From the NCBI GenBank assembly GCA_965153455.1, contig OZ234499.1, positions 5,838,515-5,902,514 on the forward strand: a stretch of DNA of 64,000 nucleotides. The letters run 5' to 3'. A program made the translations under genes and the position numbers. This DNA comes from Sphagnum compactum. Taxonomy: Eukaryota > Bryophyta > Sphagnopsida > Sphagnales. Positions 14,538 to 25,553 of this stretch are shown piece after piece (position 1 is the stretch's first letter; each line of letters opens with the position of its first letter). The notes under the pieces are model-generated. The model saw only the letters and a list, made by a program, of their open reading frames with translations. It was not told the DNA's origin and did not search any database.

Positions 14538-14754
14538 GATGCATTCACACTTGGGTTTTTGTTAAGGATTCTTGTATTAAGTCCCCTAACACGAAGATAG
14601 TCATTTCAGACCTAAACCTATTTACCATGAAGATTTTATGTTAAGTTAACATTCACTTAATATTAAACAATCACCCAATTTAACATTGGCTGCCACCTAA
14701 GATGCCACCTAGATTTGCACTTAACACTGACTTAATATTAGGTGTGAATGCACC
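14538..14754 (-). mobile_element. MITE, copy 2 (217 bp), inverted relative to copy 1
   Basis: It starts GATGCATTCACACTTG and ends AGGTGTGAATGCACC. Its interior (CACTTAATATTAAACAATCACCC, broken here as CACTTAATATTAAACAAT + CACCC, then the TGCCACCTA region) aligns along its whole length with the reverse complement of copy 1, with scattered substitutions. No clear target duplication remains. A Helitron starts about 24 bp downstream. Confidence 0.85.
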
Positions 14755-14777
14755 TTTAAAAGCTATATATATATATT

Positions 14778-15666
14778 ACATATAGTAAAGGACGTCGGGA
14801 TGAAATGAAGCTTTCCATCCATCCATCCTTCCGTCATTCATCCAAACAGAACAAATATATATTTTTAAAAGGGAAAAAACTAGAAAAATAATAAAAACAG
14901 AAAAACACTTTAACAATTAGAAACTTTTTGTAAACACTTAAACATGAAACCAAAAAGGGAAATACAGTAAAATAATCTTAAAAGAAAATTTAAAAATAGA
15001 TGACAAAAAATAAGAAACAAAATAGAGAGCAAAAGAAAGAGAAAAAAAACCATACTTGAAAAAAAAATGAGGTTTGTCTTCTTTTTCCAAACTTCAAACC
15101 TGCATCTAATCAAACAAAAATGAAAAAGTTTTTTTTAATTATTTTTATTATAAAACATATTAGAAAAACTAGAATTTTTTGGAAAAGAAAATCGAAACTA
15201 AATAAATAAATAAATGCATAAAAATAGAAAAAAATGAAGATAGAAAAAATTAAAACATGAAACAAACATAAACAAAAAAAAGTAAAAACACAAAAACTAT
15301 AAAAAAGGAATGGAAACAACTGAAACAAGGAAAGGGAAATACAGTAAAAAAATTACAAAAAAAAAGAAACCAAATAAAGAGTAGAAAATAAGAAAAACTA
15401 AAACTTATAATAATGAAGAAAAACCCTACTTGAAAAAGAATGAGGTGTGTCTTCTTTCTCCAAACTTCAAACTTGCATCCAAATAAACAAAAATACAAAA
15501 GTGAAAAAGAAACACTTTATTTTTATTATACAAAATAATAATAAAAACAGAAAACACATAAAAATATAAAAGAATAAAAGAATAAAAGTTTTTAAAAAAA
15601 ACTAAAACACGAACCAAACATTGTTGAAATAACACACCTGTGCATTAGGCATGGGGTTCAAACTAG
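14778..15666 (+). mobile_element. Non-autonomous Helitron, copy A (~0.89 kb)
   Basis: The 3' end shows the Helitron layout: a short hairpin (stem CCTGTGC at 15637-15643, loop ATTAG, stem GCATGGG at 15649-15655, with G-T pairs), then GTTCAAACTAG followed by host T. The 5' end CATATAGTAAAGGACG matches the other copies; the exact first base is uncertain by 1-3 nt. No Rep/helicase is encoded and the body is very A-rich. A ~70-bp segment (CTTCTTT..CCAAACTTCAAAC) occurs twice inside, near 15075 and 15448. Copy C at 51487-52548 matches over nearly the whole length at high identity by eye. Confidence 0.85.
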
Positions 15667-18379
15667 TATATATATATATAAAGTAAATAAGTAGTAGTAC
15701 CTACTGCAAAGCAATTCTCTCACCATGACTACTGATTTCCTAAGCAACGTGCAGAGCTGGTGAGTGGGCAAAGTGCCAGTTATAACTTATCCTGTTACTG
15801 GTGATCCAGAACTCTGCAATTGATCTGGAGCAACACTTATCCTGAAGCCAATAGAGTTATCCTTAAAGTCACCCTCTCTTTCGCCCCCTATCTCCTCTTT
15901 CAGTGGTATCCGTAAAGTAAGGAAATTTTATTAAGTCTGTGTATGAAATGCTGAAACTCAGCATTTAATGCACAAGGTTCGAGAGTAATTATAGTAGGTA
16001 GTACACTTCCACTCCTGCTGTCTGTCTGTCTGTGGGCTTTTGGGGCTATGGACTTTGAAGGCTTTTTTTTTTGAAGGGTTTGGAGTTTGGACACTAGTCT
16101 TGAAGATGTGTGTGTGGCTCAAAACTCTGGCTGCAAGATCTGTGTCAGGAAGAAGAAGCAACAAACAAATGGATGGTGGTGGGTCTGTGTTCAGAAACTC
16201 AGAAAACTCAGTGTTTGAAGCTTGGTTTTTACTAGGGTTTATGGTTTAGGGTTTTGTATACCCTTTTTTAATTCATTAGTTCCAAAGCTTTGGAGGCTTT
16301 TGAATTTAAATGATGACAACCTGCCAAGTAGCAATTGGTTCCTGCAGACATAAATAATAAAATAAATAAAACTCTGTCCCCATTATTGAATCCCCATGCA
16401 AATTGCAGGTCAAATATTTTTTAAAATTTTAGGGTGAAGCCCCAAGGGTGGTGGGGGGCCATTTCATAAATAAGAGGACTAGCAAGGAGTAGCCACACCT
16501 AACCCCCCCACATTTCACATTTTGGGAAAGCCTATGGAATACCCCCAATAGAAGGGACATACTTTTACCATACATGGTGCCTCATGAAATATTCCATTAG
16601 CTTGGGTAGATTTCATTAGCATGGGGGTATTATTATTCTCATTTCTTTTCTTTTTGTGGGAGCCCATGAATTTCAAAGCCTCCAGCATAGGGTTTTTTTA
16701 TTTTGAGCACAAGGTTTTTTTTATTCAAAGTATAGGGTTTTAAAATTTTGAGCACATGTTCTTTGATTCAAAGGCCCTAACATGAATTTTAGTTTCACCT
16801 TGCCTTTTCTTTTTCCTTCCATTTCTCTATGTTTTCCTTGCAAAGTTCCCAATGAAATGGCCAAACCATGAAATGTAATAAAGTATGTCTTGTGTATATG
16901 TTATTTGGTCAATATAAAACTATAGCTTGCACAAGTCATTGATATGTGCTTGGAATAAAAGATCCATGCACTTGAAATCAAAAACCCTAATACAAAAACC
17001 CATGGTTTTTTTTTTACTTGTGGTACACAATGAGGACACGTTGAGTATCATGAAGAAAAATATCAAAGCAAGTCTTTATGCTTGTAAACCCTTAGTTGTG
17101 GGCTTTATTAGAACTGCACTCATGTTCAACTCCACCTCATATGCGCCCTTATTTTGATAAAGCTCACAACCTTAGGCCACCGTTCTAGGTACGAAGGCAC
17201 CTTGCACCTATGTGTAGTAATACATAACAACTTATTTATAGGGGAAAGGTATCCTTCCTTGTTTTGACATGCCCAAGCACAAACCTGGTAGCTCTTGAAT
17301 TATGCAGCACCTTGAAACAAATATAGGTTGAAAGAGTTAGCTTTTTCTCATGTAAAAAGGAAATAAAATTTTAAAAATCATCCTATTTTCTTAATGATTC
17401 AAAAAATCATTTACATATAGACATTCATCCCCTTTCTTTTCAATCCCCTTTAGTTTTTACACATGTGTTATAACCAAACCAATATGAAATATCAATGCAC
17501 CTTCCCTAAGGAAAAAAATGTCAAATTGTGTATTATATTTTTTCTTTGTTGTAATTAATAACACTAGAAAAAACGCTTGTCTATTGTGTATCATGTTTCT
17601 ACAAAACTTTGAGATACAAATTATGATTTGAATCTTAACCTTTCAACTTTGTCCTTGTGTGAAGAGTCTACTTACATGATCAACTATGTGAGAGTTGGTG
17701 TTTAAATACTTGTAATTGTAAGCATGGATCTACACCTATAGATACCAAAAAAATTGAAGTTTAAGTATTTGTTCAATGGTTGAGTCCCTACATATAATCT
17801 TGCACTAACCCTACATTTGTTTCAATTTGCAATAATGTACTTAAATTTATGAACATGGTTGCACACAAAAATCAAATGCAAGCCCCGAGCTTGAACCTCT
17901 TTCATTTCAATATTCTAAAGTAAACCTTAGCCACATTCTTCAAATTGTGATTTATGGTTTTACCCCAATTCCAAAGAAACGAAACAAAAATTAAGTTTGG
18001 GTCGTCAAAATGCCTTGGCAAAGTCTAATTACTCTATCAAATGTCCTGTATATGCATTAAGATTGAAAATAACCTAAAAAGTTATTGCGGCTAAGAAGGA
18101 TTATATAGAGAGGTGTACAAGGGAAAAAAATTGATTGCAAGTGCTTCATGGATCCAAAATGTTGATATGCCAAAAATGCGGTGGTTTGTTTTTAGTTTGC
18201 ATTAAACATTGTTTACAACCACTTAATAATGGAGGGGCAAGGGAAAATATAAGAAAATTTGTCCTATTTTCAACTATTTTCAACAAGTTGAACAAGGCAA
18301 GCCCATTCTAAGTTTTTTTAACCATTGTATGAAATTTTGAAGATAAAGTCTTTCCCCCAGAAAAAGATTGATTTAATGG
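15667..18379. other. Intergenic, AT-rich; nothing recognisable
   Basis: A (TA)n tract follows the Helitron. A somewhat GC-richer patch at 15700-16260 contains open frames but no motifs or credible exon structure. From 16.4 to 18.4 kb the DNA is AT-rich with many TG/CA and few CG dinucleotides. Confidence 0.45.
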
Positions 18380-19985
18380 GGTTGGTTGGGAAATGATAAA
18401 ACACATGGATAAAGAAAGTCCTAAATGATAAGCTTTTAATCCTAAATTTTAAATTTATATCCCTTACTTGTGATCAAGTCATTTTCGTGGACAATACAAG
18501 TTGGGCAAATGTTCACACTTACATTGTGCAAAACTAATGTCCAATATGCACGTTTTTTATTATGCAACATGATTTTATCATGATATGGGGATAACAATTC
18601 AACAATTGATTTTGCATGAACCTTGGTGATATAAGGGGGCTTGACAGATTTTGAAATTTTTACAAGGGTAGTGTGCTTTAATGTTTACATGTTTAACACA
18701 TTCCAAGGCCTTGAGTTAAAAGCAACTTGATGTAAATTCAACGTCAATATTTGATGTTTATCATTCATGTTCATTGTATGGATCATTAAACAAACCTTGC
18801 AATACAAATTCTTTCAAACCTACCCTTGTTGTCTCATATCGAAAAGTCTTGTGCAATGTTTGTATGGTTATTTTAGTCATAACCTCAAGAGACATTTGGA
18901 ATTCATCAAAGTTATAAAGATAATGGAAACTAAAGGCAACAAGAATTTACATAACATCAAAACTAGATGGATATTTTTGTTGGCTTTCATGAAATGTGTC
19001 TTGTTTGAATATTGCACCCTCTTCATGAAAAATGACATTAAATGCACCCATTATAATCATTGCCCAATTTAACTTGTATTTGCTCACTATTGTGAAGACA
19101 TAGTTGGACTTAAATGTTAACATGCCACTCTTAATTCCTTGACAAAAATTGCAGAACTAAAGAAAATGTTTGTGTGTGATTGCAAAACAATAGTAAAAGA
19201 ATATGATGGTGATATATATTGCATGTGTTGTGACCTTGAATCCTCTTTCCAAAGATGTGTTCAACGATTTCCATGCATTGAATCACTATGTTCCCAAGAG
19301 CATAATCATTCATTGGATCACATATTAAACATTAAAATTAATCATATGAGTTTTGAATTTTTTGGACAACATATATGGGCCATATTTTGAAGTTAGGAAG
19401 GAACAACTCCTATTTTTGATGTTTGGTCCTTACGTTGCGGTGGTGGCATTTGTGAAGTAAATGTGTAAAAAAACTATTTATCAAGTTATTGTAGAATTGC
19501 AAGGGTGGTTTTAAGCTCATGACCTAATAGGTCAAATGAAGAATTTTTGCCCACAACATTGATTACAATTAGAATAGGAAACAAAATTTTCTTGACAATT
19601 GAAAAATATCAAGGCAACTTTTTGCTACTTGAAAAAAGTAGGATTTGGGAGTCTTGGGTTGTAGGATGGTTTTCATCCATTGCCTTGAACCTTTTGATAT
19701 ATATATATAGCTTAGTATGCAAAACAATTCTAAGTTGGCAATGCAAAAATCACTTGGTGTGAACTCATTGACCAAATTGTGGATGGACTTTATCTCTTCA
19801 CGATTCTTGAACATAAATCCCTAAGGATATCAAGTTGGTTGAAATTGTTGTTGTGCAAGTTATTCGTTTAGTTGAGATTGAACAATATTTTCCTTACACT
19901 AACTTTGCGAAATCTAAATTAAGGAATAGATTGACTACACATTTGAAATTGGTTGTTCACATTTTTATTCTAATTTTTTCAAATT
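18380..19985 (+). pseudogene. Decayed hAT-type transposase, relic 1
   Basis: Fragments in order, joined only across stops and frameshifts, resemble a plant hAT-like transposase: TCDQVIFVDNTSWANVHTYI (from ~18466), a TNLAIQILSNLPLLSHIEK piece with a stop before it (~18793), KRHLEFIKVIKIMETKGNKN then KTRWIFLLAFMK (~18890-19000), an INHMSFEFFGQHIW piece (~19340), and the C-terminal dimerisation-like part EIVVVQVIRLVEIEQYF and KSKLRNRLTTHLKLVV (~19838-19960). Many stops show it is dead. Family assignment rests on remembered motifs. Confidence 0.75.
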
Positions 19986-20304
19986 TTTCATTTCAAATCA
20001 CCAGTTTAAATTTGAAAAAACTAGAGTTTTATTATGGTGCAAAAGGCTAAAGCTTGAGGCAAGGCTCTATTGGCCAAAGGCATTATTTATGGATGATGGC
20101 AAGGCCACTCATCCCAAACTTGAAAGTTTTTCTCTTCAATATCTTAACTTGTAACTTCTAAATTCTGAATTTTGAGTTTCATTTGGGTGTTTGGATGAAT
20201 TGCTTTGAGATTTTGATTACATGCAATTCACCCCTAAGGTTTTTCCTCAAAGGAAGAATGATGCCTTTTTTAGAGAGATGAAGCTTTGCTCTCAATCATG
20301 GAAA

Positions 20305-21261
20305 TTTTTCTATTTGGCTTATTTGCCAAGTGGATTTCATGAGTCTCCCAAGTCCACTTTGCCAAATGGCGAAGTCCACATTGCCATCTCAGCATTCCCA
20401 AATTACAACTCCACATTTTTCTATTTGGCTTATTTGCCAAGTGGACTTTATGAGTCTCCCAAGTCCACTTTGCCAAATGGCAAAGTTCACATTGCCAACT
20501 TGGCACTCCCGAGTTACCAACTCCACGTCACCAAGGCCGGCAACATTGTCAAATTGCCAAGTCCACTTCACCTTGTGGACTGCCCAAATGAGCTTCAAGC
20601 TGCCCCCCACAAATTAAAAAATTCTGGACCAATGCCTTAGTTTTAATCTGGTCTGCCCGAACTTTGTTCCAAAACTCAGACTGCCCCTCATTTTATTTTC
20701 TTTTTTCACAGGCTGCCCAGGCTCATCCACCATCTCCCCCCTTGTCTCTCTGCTTCCTTTTGACTTGATGGCTCTTTGAAGCTTGAGAGGAGCACTTTCA
20801 AAATTTTCAAGAAAAGGAAGGAAAATAGGAGGCAGGGAGGGGAGGGTGGGTGAGGCAACCCGTGAAAAAAATTTGAGGGGGCAGTCTGAGTTTTTTCAGG
20901 CAGAAGCTTTGACAGACCAGAAAGGAATTCGGGCATTGGACAGCCCGGAAAATTTTATATTTGTGGGGGGCAGCTTGAAGCTCATTTGGGCAGTTCACAC
21001 GGTGAATGGACTTGACAATTTGGCAATGTGGCTGGCCTAGGTGATGTGGAGTTGGCAACTTTGGGAATGCGAAATCCACAACATGGACTTAACAATTGGG
21101 CAATGTGGATTTTGCCATTTTGGCAAAATGGACTTAACAATTTGGGCAATGTGGATTTTTCCATTTGGCAAAATGGACTTGACAATTGGGCAATGTGGGT
21201 TTTGCCATTTGGCAAAATGGACTTAACAAACTGGTTCAGTCAAATAGCCAAATAGAAAAAT
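20305..21261. repeat. ~0.96-kb fold-back (long inverted-repeat) element with tandem sub-repeats
   Basis: TTTTTCTATTTGGCT at the left end (20305) is inverted at the right end (21246-21261). Inner landmarks are also mirrored: GGGCAGCTTGAAGCTCATTT at 20970 pairs with the 20585-20606 region, and GCAGTCTGAG at 20881 pairs with CTCAGACTGC at 20675. The centre lies near 20783 and the loop is within ~20750-20825. The left arm holds two ~88-bp direct repeats (20330-20510). The right arm has about four ~44-bp units built on CAATGTGG..TTGCCATTTGGCAAAATGGACTT. It could be a fold-back/Mutator-like element or a hairpin small-RNA locus. The open frames inside come from the repeats. Confidence 0.85.
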
Positions 21262-21654
21262 AGCAATGTGAACTTTGCAAATCAAAGCCTTTTTTTAAAA
21301 GGAAAAAATCACCACCTGAAACAAAGCTTTTATTATTATTATTATTATTTAAAAAAATCACCACCTGAATTTCCTGATCTTCCCTCCCAAAAAAAACAAC
21401 CCAATTCTGCCAAGAAATCAAAGGCACAGTTCACCCCAGTCTGCTGCAACAGACAGGCAGGCACTTTCCCAAGTTCCCAGTGCTCAACTAAAATTCTGAA
21501 TATCTCCATAGTACTTGCAGACCTGGCCATGAAAGGAAAAATTAAAATATTAGTAAACTGGGATTTTTGGTGAAAGTTTTTTGTCATACAAATCCTGCAA
21601 ACTTCACTGCTATCATTCCACATAATAAATGCAGCCTGCAAACTCCTGAGCTAT

Positions 21655-21680
21655 ATATATATATATAATATATAATATAA
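21655..21680. repeat. (TA)n microsatellite
   Basis: An alternating TA tract, with other short simple repeats nearby: (ATT)n at about 21329-21349 and another (TA)n at about 21818-21832. Confidence 0.7.
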
Positions 21681-22136
21681 TATTTTAATGTTTAAAATTT
21701 TTTGTATCATTCCCTCAAAATATATGCAATTTGTGTAACACATAGGTGTATATCATGGTAGTATATTCATAACATTCATGTTTCAATTCATTAGATGGGG
21801 GTGTTTCCCAAGATGTTATATATATATATATAATTTTAATAGTAATGAGCCATTTTTTGATTGGCCCATCACCCAAAACAAACTGAACAACTTTGGCAGC
21901 TCCCCAAAATAGAAGTTTCTTTTAAGAGGATGGAGTGTCTCCCCCGTGGGCCACCCACCTATTTGAAAGTGAGAAAAGGTGGGAGAACTTTGGGCAAAGC
22001 ATATGGAATTAAAAGTGTGGTCCTATTGGGAACTTGGGAACCCCTTGAGAGCTTTCTGGGAACAAATTGGGAACAGAGAACCAAATTCACATCACAATTA
22101 GTCCTTCTGCCGAACACTGGAACTTTGGATGTGACT

Positions 22137-22483
22137 CTGCACCAGTATTTCTCACATCCAAAGTTTTTCTTACTAACTTTTTTCCAACCCCACCCATAAA
22201 ACTGAAATTGGGACTGCAAGTAGGTGGGGAAACTACTACTAGCAACCCACTTGGACCAATCAAACTATTTACCCAATCAGAAACAGGGAGCAACAGTCAA
22301 TAAATACGATTTGACTGTGTGTTTATTAGACTGCTCCTGGGCTCCTCCCACCAGTGCTCTGAAAAGCCCTACATTTTTTTGAAAAAAAAATGTTTCCCAG
22401 TGGATTCACTGGATCTGACATATCAACCTCATCCAAGGTTTCCAGTGCAGCAGGGTCACATACTGAACGTTGATGGAGATGCT
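22137..22483. mobile_element. Degenerate Tourist-like MITE (same family as 46863 and 49245)
   Basis: The left part reads CAGTATTTCTCACATCCAA, then a CCCACCCATAAAACTGAA block and an ACCCACTTGGACCAATCA block. The right end is GGGTCACATACTGAACG, then GATGGAGATGCTTTAA. The same blocks appear in the same order in the copies at 46863-47176 and 49245-49598. The left inverted repeat is mostly lost. Confidence 0.65.
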
Positions 22484-22650
22484 TTAACTCATTAATCAAC
22501 CATGTGGAATTTATTTTTCTTCCCAGACAATGTAGTGGTATTAATTACTTTAAATTTTAAAATGCCAGTACCTTCCTAATATGAATTTATTAAAAAATAT
22601 TCAATAACAGCTTCATAGGGTAAACCGGCCCATCATCGATCATCTTCCTA

Positions 22651-23218
22651 TGACCGAACACTTTGGCAAATCTTTCTCAATTCTTCTCCATTTTGAGTGA
22701 TTTAAAATGTTAGAGGAACGCCTTCTCAAGCCCTACAAATCATCTTTGAAATGCAACTCAATTCCGAAGGACCAGTGCTAAAAGAGCAGTAAAGAAAATA
22801 CGTTTTTTCAAATTGCAAAACCACGTGTTTTTTTTTTCATTTTGACCCCTCTTACTTTCAAACCTCATAACTTTCTTATTTCCTTATTCATTTAAAACGA
22901 TTTAAAGTGCTATAGGAGTATCACCTGAAGTTCTAAAAATAATCTTTGAACTCTAAAGTAACAGAGCCAACATACAACGAATTTTTTGGGTGTTCAGGAA
23001 CCAGCTTTTGTAATGTATGATGGTTTGTCTTTTTGAGTTTTTGACCCCCTATATTTGGGGTGGGGGCCGCAACTTTCTCATTTCTAATATGTTTTTGATG
23101 ATTGTTGTTAGTGTGACAGATGCGCCAAGAGGAGGGGCTCAAGTTTTGTTTGGACGTCAGAAACAACGGAGCCCTCCCTTTGGATCCAGCCTGCCCTAAG
23201 TGCTTGAGTGTTCGGTCA
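22651..23218. mobile_element. Candidate terminal-inverted-repeat element (568 bp)
   Basis: TGACCGAACACT at 22651-22662 is perfectly inverted as AGTGTTCGGTCA at 23207-23218. The interior holds two partly similar halves, each with TTTTTTCATTTTGACCCC or TTTGAGTTTTTGACCCCC followed by an AACTTTCT-like run. No target duplication is evident and it encodes nothing recognisable, so the element boundary is an inference from the 12-bp inverted pair. Confidence 0.5.
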
Positions 23219-25522
23219 CCCACCAGTTTACACTACCAGGGCCCAGTGTTTCTTTTAAGGAGTTTTTTGGTGCAGGCAAAGTGACAATAATCCAGAAAAT
23301 AATTTAGCCAAATTTGGCTACATATTACACAAAGAAGTAGAAAAAAACCAGAAGTCTTTCTATATTATCGGCTTCCTACTGGAAGTTATCGTAAAACCCT
23401 GGTGATTTGGATTTTTTGTTTTTTTTTTTTTCAGAATTTGTCAAACTTGGGCCTTTTTTTTTCCCATGAAAAATCCTTTGTATAAGTTGAAATCGTATTT
23501 TTCAGGTCGAAAGTTCGCCAATAAAAAGAAAAGCTACCATGCTCATACAAATCTCAATATCATGTTTCTATGCCGGGTATTAGGCTCAAATGCTTATTCT
23601 GACAGTTCTAGGTGCGTCCACCTTATTGAGGTTCTGGATTTTAATGTGTTTCATCTGGATTGCGGCCTGTTGGTTTCAGGAAATAATAAAAATAAATAAA
23701 TAAATAAATCTATGAATGCAAAAAAAAAGAAAAAAGGCTAAATGTGTTAAAAGTTTACAAATAAATAACAATGCCATTAAATTTTAGCTTTTCCTTCAAA
23801 CACAAGGATCAGTCATTTTGATCATTCTGTCACAGAAGTAGTAGCAACATAGACATTGAATGGTGAAAAATGTTTGTGTTGTTCATGAGTCCATAGGCCT
23901 CAGGAATTTTGATACAGGTCAATAATTCATTCATTCATTAAGTCTTCAAATTTTATACATGCTTATTATTATGGTAAGGCTTTTTTTTGACACGCATATC
24001 TCCGAGCAACATAATGCACCACCATACGATGAGAAAATACAACCTTATTGTGTTGATATAGTTGATGCTGGATTAGACTAATTTTGATCGTAATATGAGA
24101 TCATAAACATATGCAGATCCACCAAATTGTTGTTGTCCTTCTCCATTCGAATTGACATCCAAGAGTCAATTTCCTCATCATACATAGTGCAATTGGACCA
24201 CAACTGCAGAGGGTGCGAAGAAGTCACTGACTCCATATCAAACAAACCTGTTGGGCATGCTTTAAAAGACAGACACACACACACATGAGGGAGTTGTTAA
24301 AAAATTGTTTTGCTGATTGAATGTAATGTAGGTACACTCAATCATGTGTGTGTACATGAATGTTGTACCCTGAATATGACAATGAGCAGGCTCTGTGAAA
24401 TAATGGGTGGATACACACTCTCCTCCTCTGGAACTTCATTCTATGCTTCAGCCTTTGTATAAGCATCCAAGAATGCTGCCTTTGCACGGTTTGTGTAAGA
24501 CTCTTGGGTGGTGCAGGATTTAGGCAGGATGAACTGCAGAGCAATGTCTTTTTTTTGCATCATCCCAATCTCTCAGGTAAGTAAGTAAGTAGGCTATTAG
24601 TACATACTCATGGGTACTCTCTGGTTTCTGGTTTCTTGACAAGGCCCTTTCCTCTTGTGGGACAAAAAGGTAAACAAGAGGGTGTGTGTCACACCATGGC
24701 CTTGCCATTTACATTAAAAAGTATGTTAAGACAAAAAGAAGAGTTATGCAAACTCAAATATTTCACAATGCAAAAATATAACCTTCAAAAAAATCGTCTG
24801 AAAGAAACCAAAATCCTTCAAGATATTAGAACTCTATAATAACTAATCTCAAGTTTCAACACAAGCCAAAAATATCATCTTTCAGAAATCCTCATATAAA
24901 AAGAGACCTATTAGGTACCTCAGGGCCAAAATCCCGCAAGCTACTACACTCTATAATGAATCTGAACACAATATCCTTGCCTTAAAACAGTGCGACACAG
25001 ACTGTAATGCAGAGGACAAATTCACAGCATCCTCTGGCTCTTCTTCATGTTCTCCTCTTCCCACTTGGTTGGTAAAGGGTAAACATTCATGGAAGGTGTG
25101 TAGGTAGTATAGTAGATAATTGGGTACTGAGAGGGGTGTGTCCCTCTGTTCCATCTCTCTGTACAGAATCAATTCAAAGCTACTAACACTGACTGTTACT
25201 TGCCCAGGGACAGGCTGCCAATGTAGAGAATAGATTGCTGGAATTTGAGTTATTGACTTTGCAGAAAGGGTAATTGGGTCATCTCTTCATGTTTTGGGCT
25301 TCACCAAAATAAGATTGGTTAATGCCCTCAGATCAAGGGAGTTCTGGAAGTAAGTGGGCTATTGGCTCCATCTCAGATGCTTACTTTTGGAGCTCCATGG
25401 GCATAACTGAGTGTAGAAATGACACAACTTTTTTTGTTTTTAAAAAAAAAATCCTGTCATATCAGGTGGGTGTAGCGGGATTTTTTTTTTAATTAAAAAA
25501 AATTATATACATATACGTACAT

Positions 25523-25553
<31 letters not shown>

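Noticed and set aside
20221-20640. 139-codon plus-strand open frame with repeated YLAYLPSG(F/L)
   Set aside because: It is produced by the direct repeats inside the fold-back element, and equivalent frames exist in other phases and on the other strand.
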